Positions 36,301 to 44,986 of a stretch of DNA of 64,000 bases are shown in pieces. The translations under genes were made by a program, and so were the position numbers. Positions within the stretch are counted from its first letter, which is position 1. Each line of letters begins with the position of its first letter. Below the pieces are notes generated by a model. The model did not search any database, was not told the DNA's origin, and saw only the letters and a list, made by a program, of their open reading frames with translations. The stretch spans positions 1 through 64,000 of the forward strand of contig NZ_POTW01000030.1 in the NCBI RefSeq assembly GCF_003236295.1, read 5' to 3'. Source of the stretch: Jiangella anatolica (lineage in GTDB: Bacteria > Actinomycetota > Actinomycetes > Jiangellales > Jiangellaceae).

Positions 36301-36802
36301 GGGCCAGGTGTCCGTCGGCTCGGGTCAGCTGACCCTCACGCCGGTCGATGGCCGAGCGCACGTGCTCGCCGAATCGACACTGCCGGCGCGGTTCTCCCAG
36401 CAGTGCGACTATGTCGCGGAGACCACGGTCACGATCCACGGCGTCGGCACTGCCGGCATCTCACTGCGCGACACCACGGACTCCTACGGCTACCGGATCC
36501 ACATCGGCAGGACGAGCAGCGGTACCCGATACGCGAGCATCATCCGCGAGGCCCACCGGTCAGGCCCGGTCACGGTGGCCACGGTCTCCCTCAGTGACCC
36601 GCTCGACGGTCCCGTTCGGCTCGGCGCCGCCGTTCACGGCGACCGCATCACCGCGACGTTGAACGGCGTACAGATCCTGGAGGGTCGCGACACCGTGGTG
36701 CGAAGCGGCGGCCTCGGGCTCTACGCAACCACGCAGAGCACGTTCGACGACCTCACGGTCGCCCAGTCCTGCGCGCAGGTGCGCGCCCATCCACACCAGT
36801 GA
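33362..36802 (+). CDS. Large secreted heparinase II/III-type polysaccharide lyase
   Basis: A 1,146-residue exoenzyme. Residues 1-39 are a signal peptide (ending PAAASD). About 60-400 form an alpha/alpha toroid with HVGNNMYMSMARSIYSAAVYLPEF. About 410-640 is the heparinase II/III beta-sandwich, marked by NNHNSSYTASHRHPDDLSLVM and RPLIVDPGVGDYSATPTNDWMRRTTEAHNTIEVDG. After a second sandwich come two concanavalin-like domains (about 790-955 and 965-1140; FDSGFEGWTPVQGTWEL and ATWRGIGGQVSVGSGQLTL), probably glycan-binding. Such lyases cut uronic-acid polysaccharides by beta-elimination using Tyr/His. AAGGAG eight bases upstream fixes the ATG at 33362. It has no lipobox and no sortase signal, so it is probably released. 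Its substrate could be an alginate-, heparin- or ulvan-like polymer. Confidence 0.88.
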   Translation: MQRSTSRRSARRRVHAIAGAAVTLAVVGTGLSSVPAAASDMSDLGELLDLTRPELAEVAAEIAAGDEAGAADELKVYYAGRMGIGFPTPGAAGVGDATADELAAGIFRFGAETRDFYDDAEQRIDVDWQDTWGGTETAPGGAQVLMSDFAFMPTLASAYLNESDPQQRAAYAKAWMEISLDFFADNPSWPQVRNLSAGKRLTQLVSAFSVFRTEPATDAGDLVTYLSGVHETTDFLTQVLQIHVGNNMYMSMARSIYSAAVYLPEFTASLGWESFAVRSVERFLRAYMQSDGVYREPTFNYQAYVADLINTMIRVADANGRKLPDAIVQSADWIADVLFATRKPDLEAALIGDTPNTDAGRSAIRATGERNSWSDFTWVASGRTEGTTPTLGSTLYPISYAVQRSGWDADAQYMLINNHNSSYTASHRHPDDLSLVMSAYGRPLIVDPGVGDYSATPTNDWMRRTTEAHNTIEVDGKPQAAGVTRAMSLWRSSAGLDVYRGHAMGYQPIAHDRVVYFVKPGFWVVSDDLTGDTAAHDYRQLWHFPGDPVTVDPATNVATVGFDTVPGAAPVAGVRLVPVTPAGVEVAPSVHEDGAVRVGEDVLTDVDYLSYDWSATGATGLDTIVFPGKAGTAPSVRATRIELPGVDHSVATAMEIDLPHATGRFYLSREATPASREFGNATTDAETAYLERTVHGRLTRYALTRGSSLVDDGDTVVDASGVVSDVSVELRGGTARISLGDPFTGTLTINAPNARAVKVNDIPTAFTRTGDLVTVSVEPAFAPAPVLDEEFEDASLDRTVHGFDSGFEGWTPVQGTWELGGDPSNTELAQTSSADMQSFAMLQDVPDDVIVSADIDPGAAHQTTARTGLAFRYHDSRNYYRANVLSTPASTKLQLVKVYNGTSTLLAETDVELNADAEHTLTVSAVGRHLVATVGETSISANDSQLPTGGVAAYTQGRTATFDDITITEALDQATWRGIGGQVSVGSGQLTLTPVDGRAHVLAESTLPARFSQQCDYVAETTVTIHGVGTAGISLRDTTDSYGYRIHIGRTSSGTRYASIIREAHRSGPVTVATVSLSDPLDGPVRLGAAVHGDRITATLNGVQILEGRDTVVRSGGLGLYATTQSTFDDLTVAQSCAQVRAHPHQ

Positions 36803-36843
36803 CCGCCCACCGATCCAGAACCGTCAACTCGATCGGAGGACGG

Positions 36844-38799
36844 ATGTCCGTTCTGACACCGCCTGCGGACATAGCGGCGCTCATCAGGCCGGGCCACCCC
36901 CGCCTGATGGTCGACGACGCGGCGCTCGCCGGGATCGCCGAGCGCATCGCGTGCGACGACCTCACCGCGCAGTTGTACGACGACCTGATCGCGCAGGCAG
37001 ACGCGCTGCTCACCGCGCCGGCATCCGAGTACGAGTTCCCCGACGGGCGCACGTTACTCATCGTCACCCGCGAGGTCCAGTGCCGCCTCTACGCGCTGGC
37101 GATGGCGTATCGGCTCACGCAGGACGAGCGGTACGCGGCGCGCGCGTACGAGGAGATGGCCGCCGTAGCCGCGTTCCCGGACTGGAATCCGGAGAGTTTC
37201 CTGTCCGTCGCGGAACTCATGCACGCGTTCGCGGTGGGCTACGACTGGCTGTACGGGTACCTCGACGAGGCGCAGCGCCAGGTCGTGCGCGACGCGATCG
37301 TCAGGTTCGGGCTGGAGCCCGCGATCGCACAGCACGAGTCAGGGGCGTCGTGGACCACGAGGACGAACAACTGGAACATCGTGTGCAACGGCGGGATGAT
37401 CATGGCTGCGCTCGCCATCGGCGTCGAGGAGCCGGAGCTCGCGAACGAGGCGATGCACCTCGCGTTCGGCGCGCTGCCCGTGGCGCTCGCGCAGTACGGG
37501 CCCGACGGCGGGTTCCCCGAGGGCCTCACGTATTGGGGCTACGCCACGCGGTTCCTCGTGCCGATCATGGCGTCGCTCGAGACGGCGGTCGGTGACGACT
37601 TCGGCATCACGGAGACCGCGGGGCTCGACCGCACGGTTGACTTCGGGATCTACATGACCGGTCCGGCGGGCCAGCCGTTCAACTACTACGACGCCTCCAG
37701 CAGTCACCGCCCCGGGCGGACCGCCGCGCACTGGCTCGCCGCGCATTACGGCGAGCCGGCCTACGCGTGGTGGGCCGAGCAAGGAGCCGTGCAGTCGCGT
37801 CCGCTGCCCCCGCTGCACCTGATGTGGCAGGGGCTGATCGATGGCGTGCCGCCGAACGAGGCCGGCCTGCCGCTGGACCGCGAGTTCGAGGCCATCTCCA
37901 CCTTCCTCTCGCGCAGCGCGTGGAACAGCACGACCGCGAACTTCTTCGGGTTCAAGGCGGGGGACAACGCGTCGAGCCACGGCGACCTCGATCTGGGCAC
38001 GTTCGTGCTCGACGCGCTCGGCACGCGTTGGGCCACGGAGCTGGGACCGGAGAGCTACGCCCTGCCCGGGTACTGGTCGGCCGGTCCCGAGGGCCGGCGC
38101 TGGACCTACTACCGCAAGCGTCCCGAGGGACAGAACACGCTCGTCATCAACCCCGACGCGACGCCCGGTCAGGCCGTCGACGCGAGGGGGACGCTCGTGG
38201 CGACCGGCTCCAGCCCGGACGCGAGCTTCGCCGTCGCCGACCTGTCGGAGGCGTACACGGCTCAAGGCGTGACGAGCTGGCAACGCGGCATGGCGCTGAT
38301 CGACGGCCGGAGCCGCTTCGTCGTGCAGGACGAGGTCACGGCGTCCTCTCCGGTCGAGGCGTGGTGGTTCATGCACACGTCCGCCGACATCGACGTCGCG
38401 GCTGACGGCCGGTCCGCCATGCTCACCCTCGACGGCCGGCGGCTGCGAGCCGTCCTGCTCGATGCCCCCGACGGCGCCCGGTTCTCGGTCATGGACGCCG
38501 TGCCGCTGCCGACGTCGCCGAACCCGGGCGGCCAGACGCCGAACGCCGGTGTCCGCAAGCTCGTCATCACGGGGCCGGCGGCGGCGCGGTTCCGCCTCAG
38601 CGTGCTCCTCGAGCCGCTGCCCACGGGCGTGTACGGGCCGGAGCCCGCCGTGACGGATCTCGCGGACTGGGCGGTGGCGCCCGCTCCCGATGTCGCCCCG
38701 GCGGACCCGCGCGTCCACGGCGAGCCGGTGGCCGGCGTCTCCGCCACGAGCCACAGCGACGTCGTCGACCGGCCGCCAGCGCCGCGCCCCCGGTCGTGA
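36844..38799 (+). CDS. Second heparinase II/III-type lyase, apparently cytoplasmic
   Basis: A 651-residue protein without signal peptide. The N-terminal toroid includes REVQCRLYALAMAYRLTQDERYA, AVGYDWLYGYL and the diagnostic TRTNNWNIVCNGGMIMAAL at about residue 170. The C-terminal sandwich has FFGFKAGDNASSHGDLDLGTFVLDALGTRWATELG (the active-site His segment) and WQRGMALIDGRSRFVVQDEV. Enzymes of this type degrade imported unsaturated oligosaccharides to monomers, so it is the natural partner of the secreted lyase. GGAGGA lies just before the ATG at 36844; a GTG at 36799 overlapping the previous stop is an alternative start. The C-terminal 40 residues are Pro/Ala-rich and run into degenerate DNA. 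Confidence 0.85.
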   Translation: MSVLTPPADIAALIRPGHPRLMVDDAALAGIAERIACDDLTAQLYDDLIAQADALLTAPASEYEFPDGRTLLIVTREVQCRLYALAMAYRLTQDERYAARAYEEMAAVAAFPDWNPESFLSVAELMHAFAVGYDWLYGYLDEAQRQVVRDAIVRFGLEPAIAQHESGASWTTRTNNWNIVCNGGMIMAALAIGVEEPELANEAMHLAFGALPVALAQYGPDGGFPEGLTYWGYATRFLVPIMASLETAVGDDFGITETAGLDRTVDFGIYMTGPAGQPFNYYDASSSHRPGRTAAHWLAAHYGEPAYAWWAEQGAVQSRPLPPLHLMWQGLIDGVPPNEAGLPLDREFEAISTFLSRSAWNSTTANFFGFKAGDNASSHGDLDLGTFVLDALGTRWATELGPESYALPGYWSAGPEGRRWTYYRKRPEGQNTLVINPDATPGQAVDARGTLVATGSSPDASFAVADLSEAYTAQGVTSWQRGMALIDGRSRFVVQDEVTASSPVEAWWFMHTSADIDVAADGRSAMLTLDGRRLRAVLLDAPDGARFSVMDAVPLPTSPNPGGQTPNAGVRKLVITGPAAARFRLSVLLEPLPTGVYGPEPAVTDLADWAVAPAPDVAPADPRVHGEPVAGVSATSHSDVVDRPPAPRPRS

Positions 38800-39048
38800 C
38801 CGCGGACGGGGCCGACTGCCCGGCGCAGCCGTCGTGTGCGTGGAGGCCGACGACGTCGTGGCTGCCGACGTGCGCCTCGACGGACCGCTGACGTGGTCGG
38901 GCAACGCCGTCGAGCCCCGGCGCTTCCGGCTCCACGCCGCCGACGGCGGGGGCCCGCCTGGCTCGCCCGACCAGGAGGACCTCGCCCGGCGCGCGGCGCG
39001 CCTCACTGGGCGCTGCATCGTCTCACCGTGGGAGTTGCGCTTCCCCGA
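38800..39048. other. Degenerate stretch between the second lyase and the tRNA fragment
   Basis: One plus-strand frame reads VVCVEADDVVAADVRLDGPLTWSG, then NAVEPRRFRLHAADG, which looks like genuine beta-rich protein sequence but has no start or ribosome site and runs into the tRNA-derived repeat. It may be the tail of a gene truncated at the island junction, or a frameshifted end of the lyase. I cannot assign a family. Confidence 0.3.
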
Positions 39049-39081
39049 CAGGGGTCGCAGGTTCGAACCGTGCTGCGTCCA
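39049..39081. repeat. 33-bp copy of the tRNA-Val 3' end (attR-like)
   Basis: CAGGGGTCGCAGGTTCGAAC, continuing C-G-TGCTGCG-T-CCA, matches tRNA-Val positions 21603-21635 with two mismatches. The rest of a tRNA is absent and the mismatch breaks the T stem, so it is not a functional tRNA. With the intact tRNA it forms a direct repeat in the same orientation around a 17.4-kb segment, the classic footprint of integration at a tRNA gene. Confidence 0.75.
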
Positions 39082-39275
39082 GGCTGTGATGTCTCAAGAC
39101 ATCGGCGACAGTCGAACCCTCGGTTGTGGGTTCGGCTGTTGTCATTTCGGGGTGGGCTCCTGGCCGTGAGTCCTCAGCCACGCCGCGCGCTCGCTGAGCG
39201 CCCTGCCGGGCGCCCTCGATACCCAGCACCTCGACGGCCGGCAGGTGCCATCCCGGCACAGGCATCAGTGGACCG
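39082..39275. other. Intergenic, no gene seen
   Basis: About 190 bases between the tRNA fragment and the end of the GH127 gene. A small minus-strand frame crosses it but has no family resemblance. I see no terminator. Confidence 0.5.
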
Positions 39276-41168
39276 TCAGCTCACAGGAGGCACGCTGTCC
39301 CGATCACTGGGTCCGATAGGCCGACCTGCTGGTAGCCAGATCCGCATGGTCGTCGGCCCGCGTTCGGCCCACTGGTGGTACGGCACCAGGACCACGTCGG
39401 TTCCGTCGGTGGTCCGCACGGTGACTCGGTGGCCGGCCAGCTGGGCCGGCGGCACGGACGGGTCGATCTCCAGGTCGTCCATCGTCGTGCCGGCCGGCAG
39501 GTCGACGGACTCCGCGCACAGCACCAGCGGCCCGCGTTCGACGGCGACGCAGCCGCGGACGGCGTCGATGCGGCGGTCGGGCCAGGTGAACCGGGGCGTC
39601 GTCGGCAGGACGAGCCGGATCTCCTCGCCCGGCACGAGAGGCCGGTCGACGACGGCGAAGCCGGGCGTGACGGCCCGGGTGCGGCCGCCTTCGCTGAGCA
39701 CCGCACCGCCGGCCCACGACGGCACGCGCAGCCGCAGCGCCACGGCGTGGGCGGGGGCTTCGGCGACGCGGATCGTCACGGTTCCGTCGGCCGGGTAGGC
39801 GGTGTCGACGTCGATCGCCAGTGCGCCGCCGTCGTCCAGTGTGGTCGTGACGCGGGCCGGGGCGTACTGCAGCAGGGTCAGCTCGCGCGGCCCGGCCGAG
39901 GCCGCGTACGCCTGCCACGACGCGAGCGTGCGGGCCACGTTCGTCGGGCAGCAGGAGACGTCGAACCAGGCGGCCCGGGTGCCGCTCTCGGCGCGCGGGC
40001 TGACGGCGTCGTCGTCGCTCACGCCGCCGGGGGTGCGCTGGTGCAGCGGGTTGGCGTAGAAGAACGCGCGGCCGTCGGAGCGCGGCGAGGTGGCGACGAC
40101 GTTGTAGAAGGTGCGCTCGATCAGGTCGGCGTACTTCACGTCGCCGATGGCGAGGTACAGCCGCCACGACACCATGATCGACGCGACGCCGGCGCAGGAC
40201 TCGCAGTAGGCACGGTCGGCCGGCAGCTCCCAGTCCTCGCCGAAGCCCTCGTCCTGGTGCCGCGAGCCCATCCCGCCGGTGAGGTAGGTGCGCCGTTCGA
40301 CGGTGTGGTCCCACTGCCGGGCGACGGCGCCGACCAGCGCGTCGTCGCCGAACTCGACCCCGACGTCGACCGCGGCGGCGGACAGGTAGAGCGCGCGGAC
40401 GGCGTGGCCGCGGAAGGCGGTCGCCTCGCGAACCGGCACATCGTCCTGGAAGTAGGCGCGACCGAGCGGGATGTCGCGCAGCGTGCCGTGGCCGCGCCGG
40501 TCCAGGAACAGCCGGGCCTGCTCGACGTAGCGGGGCACACCGAGCGCCCGGCCGAGCTCGGCCAGGCCCACCTCGATCTCCGGGTGCCCGCACAGTCCGG
40601 CGGTCCCGAACGTCGCGCAGACGTGGTCGGCGGCGCGGCGGGCGACGTCGACCAGCTCGTCCGGGCCGGTGGTGCGCAGCCGCGCGACGGCGGCCTGCAG
40701 GAGGTGCCCGGTGTTGTACAGCTCGTGGCCGGTCTCCAGGTCGCTGTACCTCGGCGGCCGCCCACGGTGTCCGTAGCAGGTGTTGAGGTAGCCGTCGGCG
40801 TCCTGCGCCGGCGCGATGCGGGCGGTGAGCCGGCGCACCATCGCGTCGGCGGCGGCGTCGCCGGTGCGCCCGAACTCCCACGCGGCGGCCTCGATGAGCT
40901 TGTACACCTCCGAGTCGGAGAACGACCAGCCCGGCCGGTCCGACCCGGACGTGCCGGCGGCGACGCGGTCGAAGTTGGCCAGCCAGCCCAGCCGCTCCAT
41001 CCACGACTCGCAGTGCTCCAGCGTCGCGCAGGCGTTGGTGGCCTGCAGCCCGGCCCAGAAACCGCCCGTCACGCGGACCTCGGCCTGGCCGAGCGGCCGT
41101 TGCGCACCCCGGACCGGCACGACCGGCCGCCCACTCGCGCGGTCCACGCCGGTGGTCGGCGCGGTCAC
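39276..41168 (-). CDS. GH127 beta-L-arabinofuranosidase-like enzyme
   Basis: A 630-residue (alpha/alpha)6 glycosidase of the GH127 family (DUF1680). The cysteine-glycosidase signature is complete: Glu323 and Cys325 in AYCESCAGVAS, and Cys406-Cys407 in FDVSCCPTN, matching the zinc-bound Glu, Cys and Cys-Cys of characterised beta-L-arabinofuranosidases. It has no signal peptide and should act in the cytoplasm on imported arabinosides. It starts at a GTG overlapping the GH31 stop (GTGA) and is the last gene of the LacI-SBP-permease-permease-GH31-GH127 operon. Family members prefer beta-L-arabinofuranosides of plant cell-wall proteins, but GH127 also includes related pentosidases. Confidence 0.92.
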   Translation of the reverse strand: MTAPTTGVDRASGRPVVPVRGAQRPLGQAEVRVTGGFWAGLQATNACATLEHCESWMERLGWLANFDRVAAGTSGSDRPGWSFSDSEVYKLIEAAAWEFGRTGDAAADAMVRRLTARIAPAQDADGYLNTCYGHRGRPPRYSDLETGHELYNTGHLLQAAVARLRTTGPDELVDVARRAADHVCATFGTAGLCGHPEIEVGLAELGRALGVPRYVEQARLFLDRRGHGTLRDIPLGRAYFQDDVPVREATAFRGHAVRALYLSAAAVDVGVEFGDDALVGAVARQWDHTVERRTYLTGGMGSRHQDEGFGEDWELPADRAYCESCAGVASIMVSWRLYLAIGDVKYADLIERTFYNVVATSPRSDGRAFFYANPLHQRTPGGVSDDDAVSPRAESGTRAAWFDVSCCPTNVARTLASWQAYAASAGPRELTLLQYAPARVTTTLDDGGALAIDVDTAYPADGTVTIRVAEAPAHAVALRLRVPSWAGGAVLSEGGRTRAVTPGFAVVDRPLVPGEEIRLVLPTTPRFTWPDRRIDAVRGCVAVERGPLVLCAESVDLPAGTTMDDLEIDPSVPPAQLAGHRVTVRTTDGTDVVLVPYHQWAERGPTTMRIWLPAGRPIGPSDRDSVPPVS

Positions 41169-43180
41169 TCGGTTCCCTCGGGCCGGAGCGGGACGTCGCT
41201 GCCCTCGCGGGTGAACACCGGGATCCGCTCCAGCGGCGCGGCCGCGGTCACCGTCGTCCCGCCCTCGACGACGACGCCAATGGCTGCGTCGACCCACGAC
41301 GTCCCGGCGGGCAGGTACACCTCGCGCGAGCGCGCGCCCGGCGACGTGACCGGCGCGACGAGGATGTCGGGACCGAACTGGAACTCGTCCTCGATCTCCC
41401 ATGCGCGTGGATCGCCGGGATGGTCCACGAACAGCGGACGCATCGGGGGCAGCCCGGTCTCCGCGGCCACCCGCATCTGCTCGTGGATGTACGGGCGCAG
41501 CCGCTCGCGCAGGTGCAGCAGCCCGGAGATGATCTCGTAGGCCTGTTCGCCGTACGACCAGACCTCGTTGGGGCCGCCGGTCTGCGCGTACGACGTCGGC
41601 GTGCGCGGCTCACGGTCGCCGTGCAGGCGGAACAGCGGGCAGAAGACGCCGAACTGGAACCAGCGGACCATCAGCTCGCGGTACGCCGGGTCGCGGGCGT
41701 CGCCGCCGTGGAAGCCGCCGATGTCGGTGGTCCACCAAGGGATGCCGGACATCGCGATCGACAGCCCGGCCCGCACCTGCACGCGCAGCGACTCCCACGT
41801 CGCCGGGATGTCGCCGGACCAGACGGCGGCGCCGTAGCGCTGCGCGCCCGCCCAGGCCGAGCGCGACAGCAGCACCGTCGGCTCCGCGCCCGCGGCCGCC
41901 ATGCCGTCGGCGAACAGCCGGGCGTTGTCGCGCGGGTAGATCGGCGCGACCTCCGCGCCGGGGCCGGCGTGCAGCGTGAGGTTCGCGGGGTGCGGCGGGT
42001 TCAGCTCGGGCTCGGACGCGTCGAGCCAGAACACCCGGATCCCGAGGTCGAGGTAGTTGCGCCGCACCAGGTCCCAGACGTACTCGCGGGTGGCCGGGTT
42101 CGTCGGGTCGTAGAACGTCACCGGCATCGGCGTCGCCATGCCCTTGTCCTGGATCGTCTGGTGCGCCTCGACGCCCTGGTCGGCGCCGACCAGCAGGCCG
42201 CGGTCCCGGAACTCGGCGAAGTTCTCCGACAGCGGCGACACCGTCGGCCAGATCGACACCATCAGCTCGACGCCGAGGTCGCGCAACTCGGCCACCATGG
42301 CCGCCGGGTCGGGCCACTCGTCCGGGTCGAACCGGTAGTCGCCCATCGCGGACCAGTGGAAGTAGTCGGCGACGATGACCGAGAGCGGCAGCCCCCGTCG
42401 GCGGTGCTCGCGGGCGACGGCGAGCAGCTCGTCCTGGGTTCGGTAGCGCAGCTTGGACTGCCAGAACCCGCTGGCCCACCCCGGCAGCTCGGGCACGTGG
42501 CCGGTGGCGTCGGCGTAGCGGGCGAGGATCTGCGCCGGCGTCGGCGCCGCCGTGACCCAGTAGTCGATCTCGCGCGCCTGCCCCGCCTGCCAGCGGGTCG
42601 CGTTGTCGGCGAACTCGACCCGGCCCACAGCGGGGACGTTCCACAGCAGGCCGTAGCCGCGGTCGGAGAGCACGAAAGGGATCGACACCTCGCCGTTGCG
42701 CTGCACGAGGTCAAGGGCCAGGCCCTTGAGGTCGAGCCGGCCGTGGGTGCGCTGGCCCAGGCCGAACAGCTTCTCGCCGGGGTAGGCGGCGAACCGCTGG
42801 TGGATCTCGTAGGCGCCGCTGCGGTTGCCGCGGAAGTACCGGGCGCCGGGCATCCAGAAGTGCTCCCGGACCTCGGCCAGCAGCTCCGTGCCGGTGCTGG
42901 TGCGGGTGAACGTCAGCAGCGGCTCGGGATACGCGGCGGACCGGTCGAACCGGACGTCGACGGTGAGCTCGCCGTGCACGAGCCGGGCGCCGTCGCCGCC
43001 GGCCGTGATCACCGGGGGGTCGGCCTTGGGCGGCTCGTCGAGCGCGCCGTGGCTCTCGGCCGGGATGCGATACTGCGCCGCGCGCACGCGCACGCTGTCG
43101 CGGCCCCACGCCTCGATCGTCAGCACCTCGTGGCGGTGCCGGATCTCCAGCATGGTGGGGGACGGGTGGAAGGTCACCAT
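41165..43180 (-). CDS. GH31 alpha-xylosidase or alpha-glucosidase
   Basis: A 671-residue retaining glycosidase of GH31. The nucleophile is Asp387 in FWLDASEPE and the acid/base Asp457 in VWSGDIPATWESL; the N-terminal sandwich contains EKLFGLGQRTHGRLDLKG. Other family landmarks are PELPGWASGFWQSKLRY and GIPWWTTDIGGFHG. The latter and the overall length are closest to the YicI-type alpha-xylosidase branch. No signal peptide. Together with the GH127 gene it overlaps, it suggests breakdown of an imported oligosaccharide holding xylose and arabinose, for example from xyloglucan or arabinoxylan. Confidence 0.92.
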   Translation of the reverse strand: MVTFHPSPTMLEIRHRHEVLTIEAWGRDSVRVRAAQYRIPAESHGALDEPPKADPPVITAGGDGARLVHGELTVDVRFDRSAAYPEPLLTFTRTSTGTELLAEVREHFWMPGARYFRGNRSGAYEIHQRFAAYPGEKLFGLGQRTHGRLDLKGLALDLVQRNGEVSIPFVLSDRGYGLLWNVPAVGRVEFADNATRWQAGQAREIDYWVTAAPTPAQILARYADATGHVPELPGWASGFWQSKLRYRTQDELLAVAREHRRRGLPLSVIVADYFHWSAMGDYRFDPDEWPDPAAMVAELRDLGVELMVSIWPTVSPLSENFAEFRDRGLLVGADQGVEAHQTIQDKGMATPMPVTFYDPTNPATREYVWDLVRRNYLDLGIRVFWLDASEPELNPPHPANLTLHAGPGAEVAPIYPRDNARLFADGMAAAGAEPTVLLSRSAWAGAQRYGAAVWSGDIPATWESLRVQVRAGLSIAMSGIPWWTTDIGGFHGGDARDPAYRELMVRWFQFGVFCPLFRLHGDREPRTPTSYAQTGGPNEVWSYGEQAYEIISGLLHLRERLRPYIHEQMRVAAETGLPPMRPLFVDHPGDPRAWEIEDEFQFGPDILVAPVTSPGARSREVYLPAGTSWVDAAIGVVVEGGTTVTAAAPLERIPVFTREGSDVPLRPEGTE

Positions 43181-43198
43181 GGATGTGCGTCCTCGGAT

Positions 43199-44017
43199 TC
43201 AGTCCTTGACGGCGCCGGCCGTCACGCCGCCGGCCACGTAGCGCTGCGCGACGACGAGCAGCACCGCGGCCGGAACGGAGGCGACCACGGCGGTCGCCAT
43301 GATGGAGTTCCACTGAGTGGTGTTGTTGCCGATGTAGGCGTAGATGCCCAGCGTGATCGGGATCTGGTCGCCGTTGCGGTCCAGCGTGGAGGCGAAGATG
43401 AAGTCCGACCACGCCCACAGGAACGCGAACAGCGACACCGTGAGCACCGAGTTGCGGCTCACCGGCAACACGACCGACCGGAACGTCCGCCAGGTGCCGG
43501 CGCCGTCGACCTTGGCCGCCTGCGTGAGCTCGCGCGGGATGCCGGCCATGAACGCGGTGAAGAGCAGGACGCCGAACGGCACCGCGATGGTGGAGTCGGC
43601 GATGATCAGGCCCCAGACCGTGTTCAGCCAGCCCAGCCGCACGTAGATCGCGTAGAAGCCCATCGCCATGACGACGCTCGGGATCATCTGCGCGACCAGC
43701 AGCAGGAAGCCGAGGGCGCCCGCTCCGCGCGGCCGGAGCTGCGCGAGGGCGAACCCGGCGGGCGCCGAGATCAGCAGCGTCAGGGCGACGCAGCCCAGCC
43801 CGACGAGGATGCTGGTGCCCAGCGCGGGGAGCTGGTCGCTGAACACGTCGGCGTAGCCCTCGAACGTCGGCGCCCACGGGAACCAGTGCGGCGGGTCGGC
43901 CCGCATGTCGCCGGTCCTCGTCAGCGACACGTTGATCATCCAGTAGACCGGGAAGAGCATGATCGCGGTCAGGACGAGGCCGACTGCGGTCTTCCACCAG
44001 GTGCGGCGTGGCTTCAT
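43199..44017 (-). CDS. Carbohydrate ABC transporter permease, MalG type
   Basis: A 272-residue permease with six membrane helices. The EAA loop reads TQAAKVDGAGTWRTFRSVVLPVSRNSV and the start MKPRRTWWKTAVGLVLTAIMLFPVYWMINVSL is typical for MalG/LacG proteins. Its ATG overlaps the stop of the MalF-type partner (ATGA), and the GH31 gene follows 18 bases later. The operon has no ATPase gene, so it must use a shared MsiK-like ATPase. Confidence 0.94.
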   Translation of the reverse strand: MKPRRTWWKTAVGLVLTAIMLFPVYWMINVSLTRTGDMRADPPHWFPWAPTFEGYADVFSDQLPALGTSILVGLGCVALTLLISAPAGFALAQLRPRGAGALGFLLLVAQMIPSVVMAMGFYAIYVRLGWLNTVWGLIIADSTIAVPFGVLLFTAFMAGIPRELTQAAKVDGAGTWRTFRSVVLPVSRNSVLTVSLFAFLWAWSDFIFASTLDRNGDQIPITLGIYAYIGNNTTQWNSIMATAVVASVPAAVLLVVAQRYVAGGVTAGAVKD

Positions 44018-44982
44018 GACCGCTCCTCCCGGCGCTGGAGGTACAGGTAGACGAAGCCCGCGGCCAGCGCGATGACGATGAGCAGGTTGCCCACGGCCGC
44101 GGCGGGGGAGAAGTCCGGTTGCCCGGTCCCGAACGCCTCGCGGTACGACCACACGGCCAGCGTGAGCGAGGCGTGTCCGGGCCCGCCGGTGGTCATGATC
44201 CAGATGACGTCGACCACTTTGAGCGTGTAGATCAGGCCCAGCAGCAGCGTGATCGCCGACACCGGCCGCAGCAGCGGGAAGGTCACCCGCCAGAACCGCT
44301 GCCACGCGTTGGCGCCGTCCAGCGCCGCCGCCTCGTAGAGGTCGCCGGAGATGTTCTGCAGCCCGGCGTAGAGGATCACCAGGTTGAACGGGATGCCCAG
44401 CCAGATGTTGGCGACGATCACCGACCACAGGGCCGAGTCCGGCGACGTCAGCCAGTTGATCTGGCCGATGCCGAACGCCTCCAGCACCGAGTTGACGATG
44501 CCGTTCTCGCTGTTGAGCATCCACGACCAGGTCGAGGCGGAGACGATCAGCGGCAGCAGCCACGGCACCAGGAACATCGCCCGCAGCAGGCCCGACAGCC
44601 GGAAGTGGTGGTGGAAGAACACGGCCAGCGCCAGCCCGATCGCGTACTGCGCCACGATCGACACCAGGGTGAACAGGGCCGTGTTGCGCAGCGCCGGGCC
44701 GAACGTGCTCGACGCGATGACGTCGGCGTAGTTGGCCAGGCCGAGGAACTCGGCGTTGCCCTGGACGAACGCCCGCGGGGTGTAGTCGTGCAGGCTGAGC
44801 TCGACGTTCCGGTACAGCGGGTAGGCGTAGAAGATCGCCAGGTAGGCCAGCAGCGGCGCCAGGAACGCCAGCGCCGCCCACCGGGTGGAGGACATCCGCC
44901 GCCGGCGTGGCGGAGCGCTCCTGGTGGTGGCGGGTGCCGCGGCCCCCACCACCACCGGGGCGCCGTTCACGGTCGAAGGCAT
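44014..44982 (-). CDS. Carbohydrate ABC transporter permease, MalF type
   Basis: A 322-residue permease with an N-terminal cytoplasmic extension of about 30 residues rich in Ala and Arg and six membrane helices beginning WAALAFLAPLLAYLAIFYAYPLY. The EAA loop is YEAAALDGANAWQRFWRVTFPLL. It starts four bases after the binding-protein gene and overlaps the MalG-type partner by ATGA, so receptor and channel subunits are made together. Confidence 0.94.
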   Translation of the reverse strand: MPSTVNGAPVVVGAAAPATTRSAPPRRRRMSSTRWAALAFLAPLLAYLAIFYAYPLYRNVELSLHDYTPRAFVQGNAEFLGLANYADVIASSTFGPALRNTALFTLVSIVAQYAIGLALAVFFHHHFRLSGLLRAMFLVPWLLPLIVSASTWSWMLNSENGIVNSVLEAFGIGQINWLTSPDSALWSVIVANIWLGIPFNLVILYAGLQNISGDLYEAAALDGANAWQRFWRVTFPLLRPVSAITLLLGLIYTLKVVDVIWIMTTGGPGHASLTLAVWSYREAFGTGQPDFSPAAAVGNLLIVIALAAGFVYLYLQRREERS

Positions 44983-44986
44983 GACG

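Noticed and set aside
39001-39081. A second tRNA gene
   Set aside because: Only the T arm and acceptor 3' strand are present and the T stem is broken, so it is a tRNA-derived repeat.
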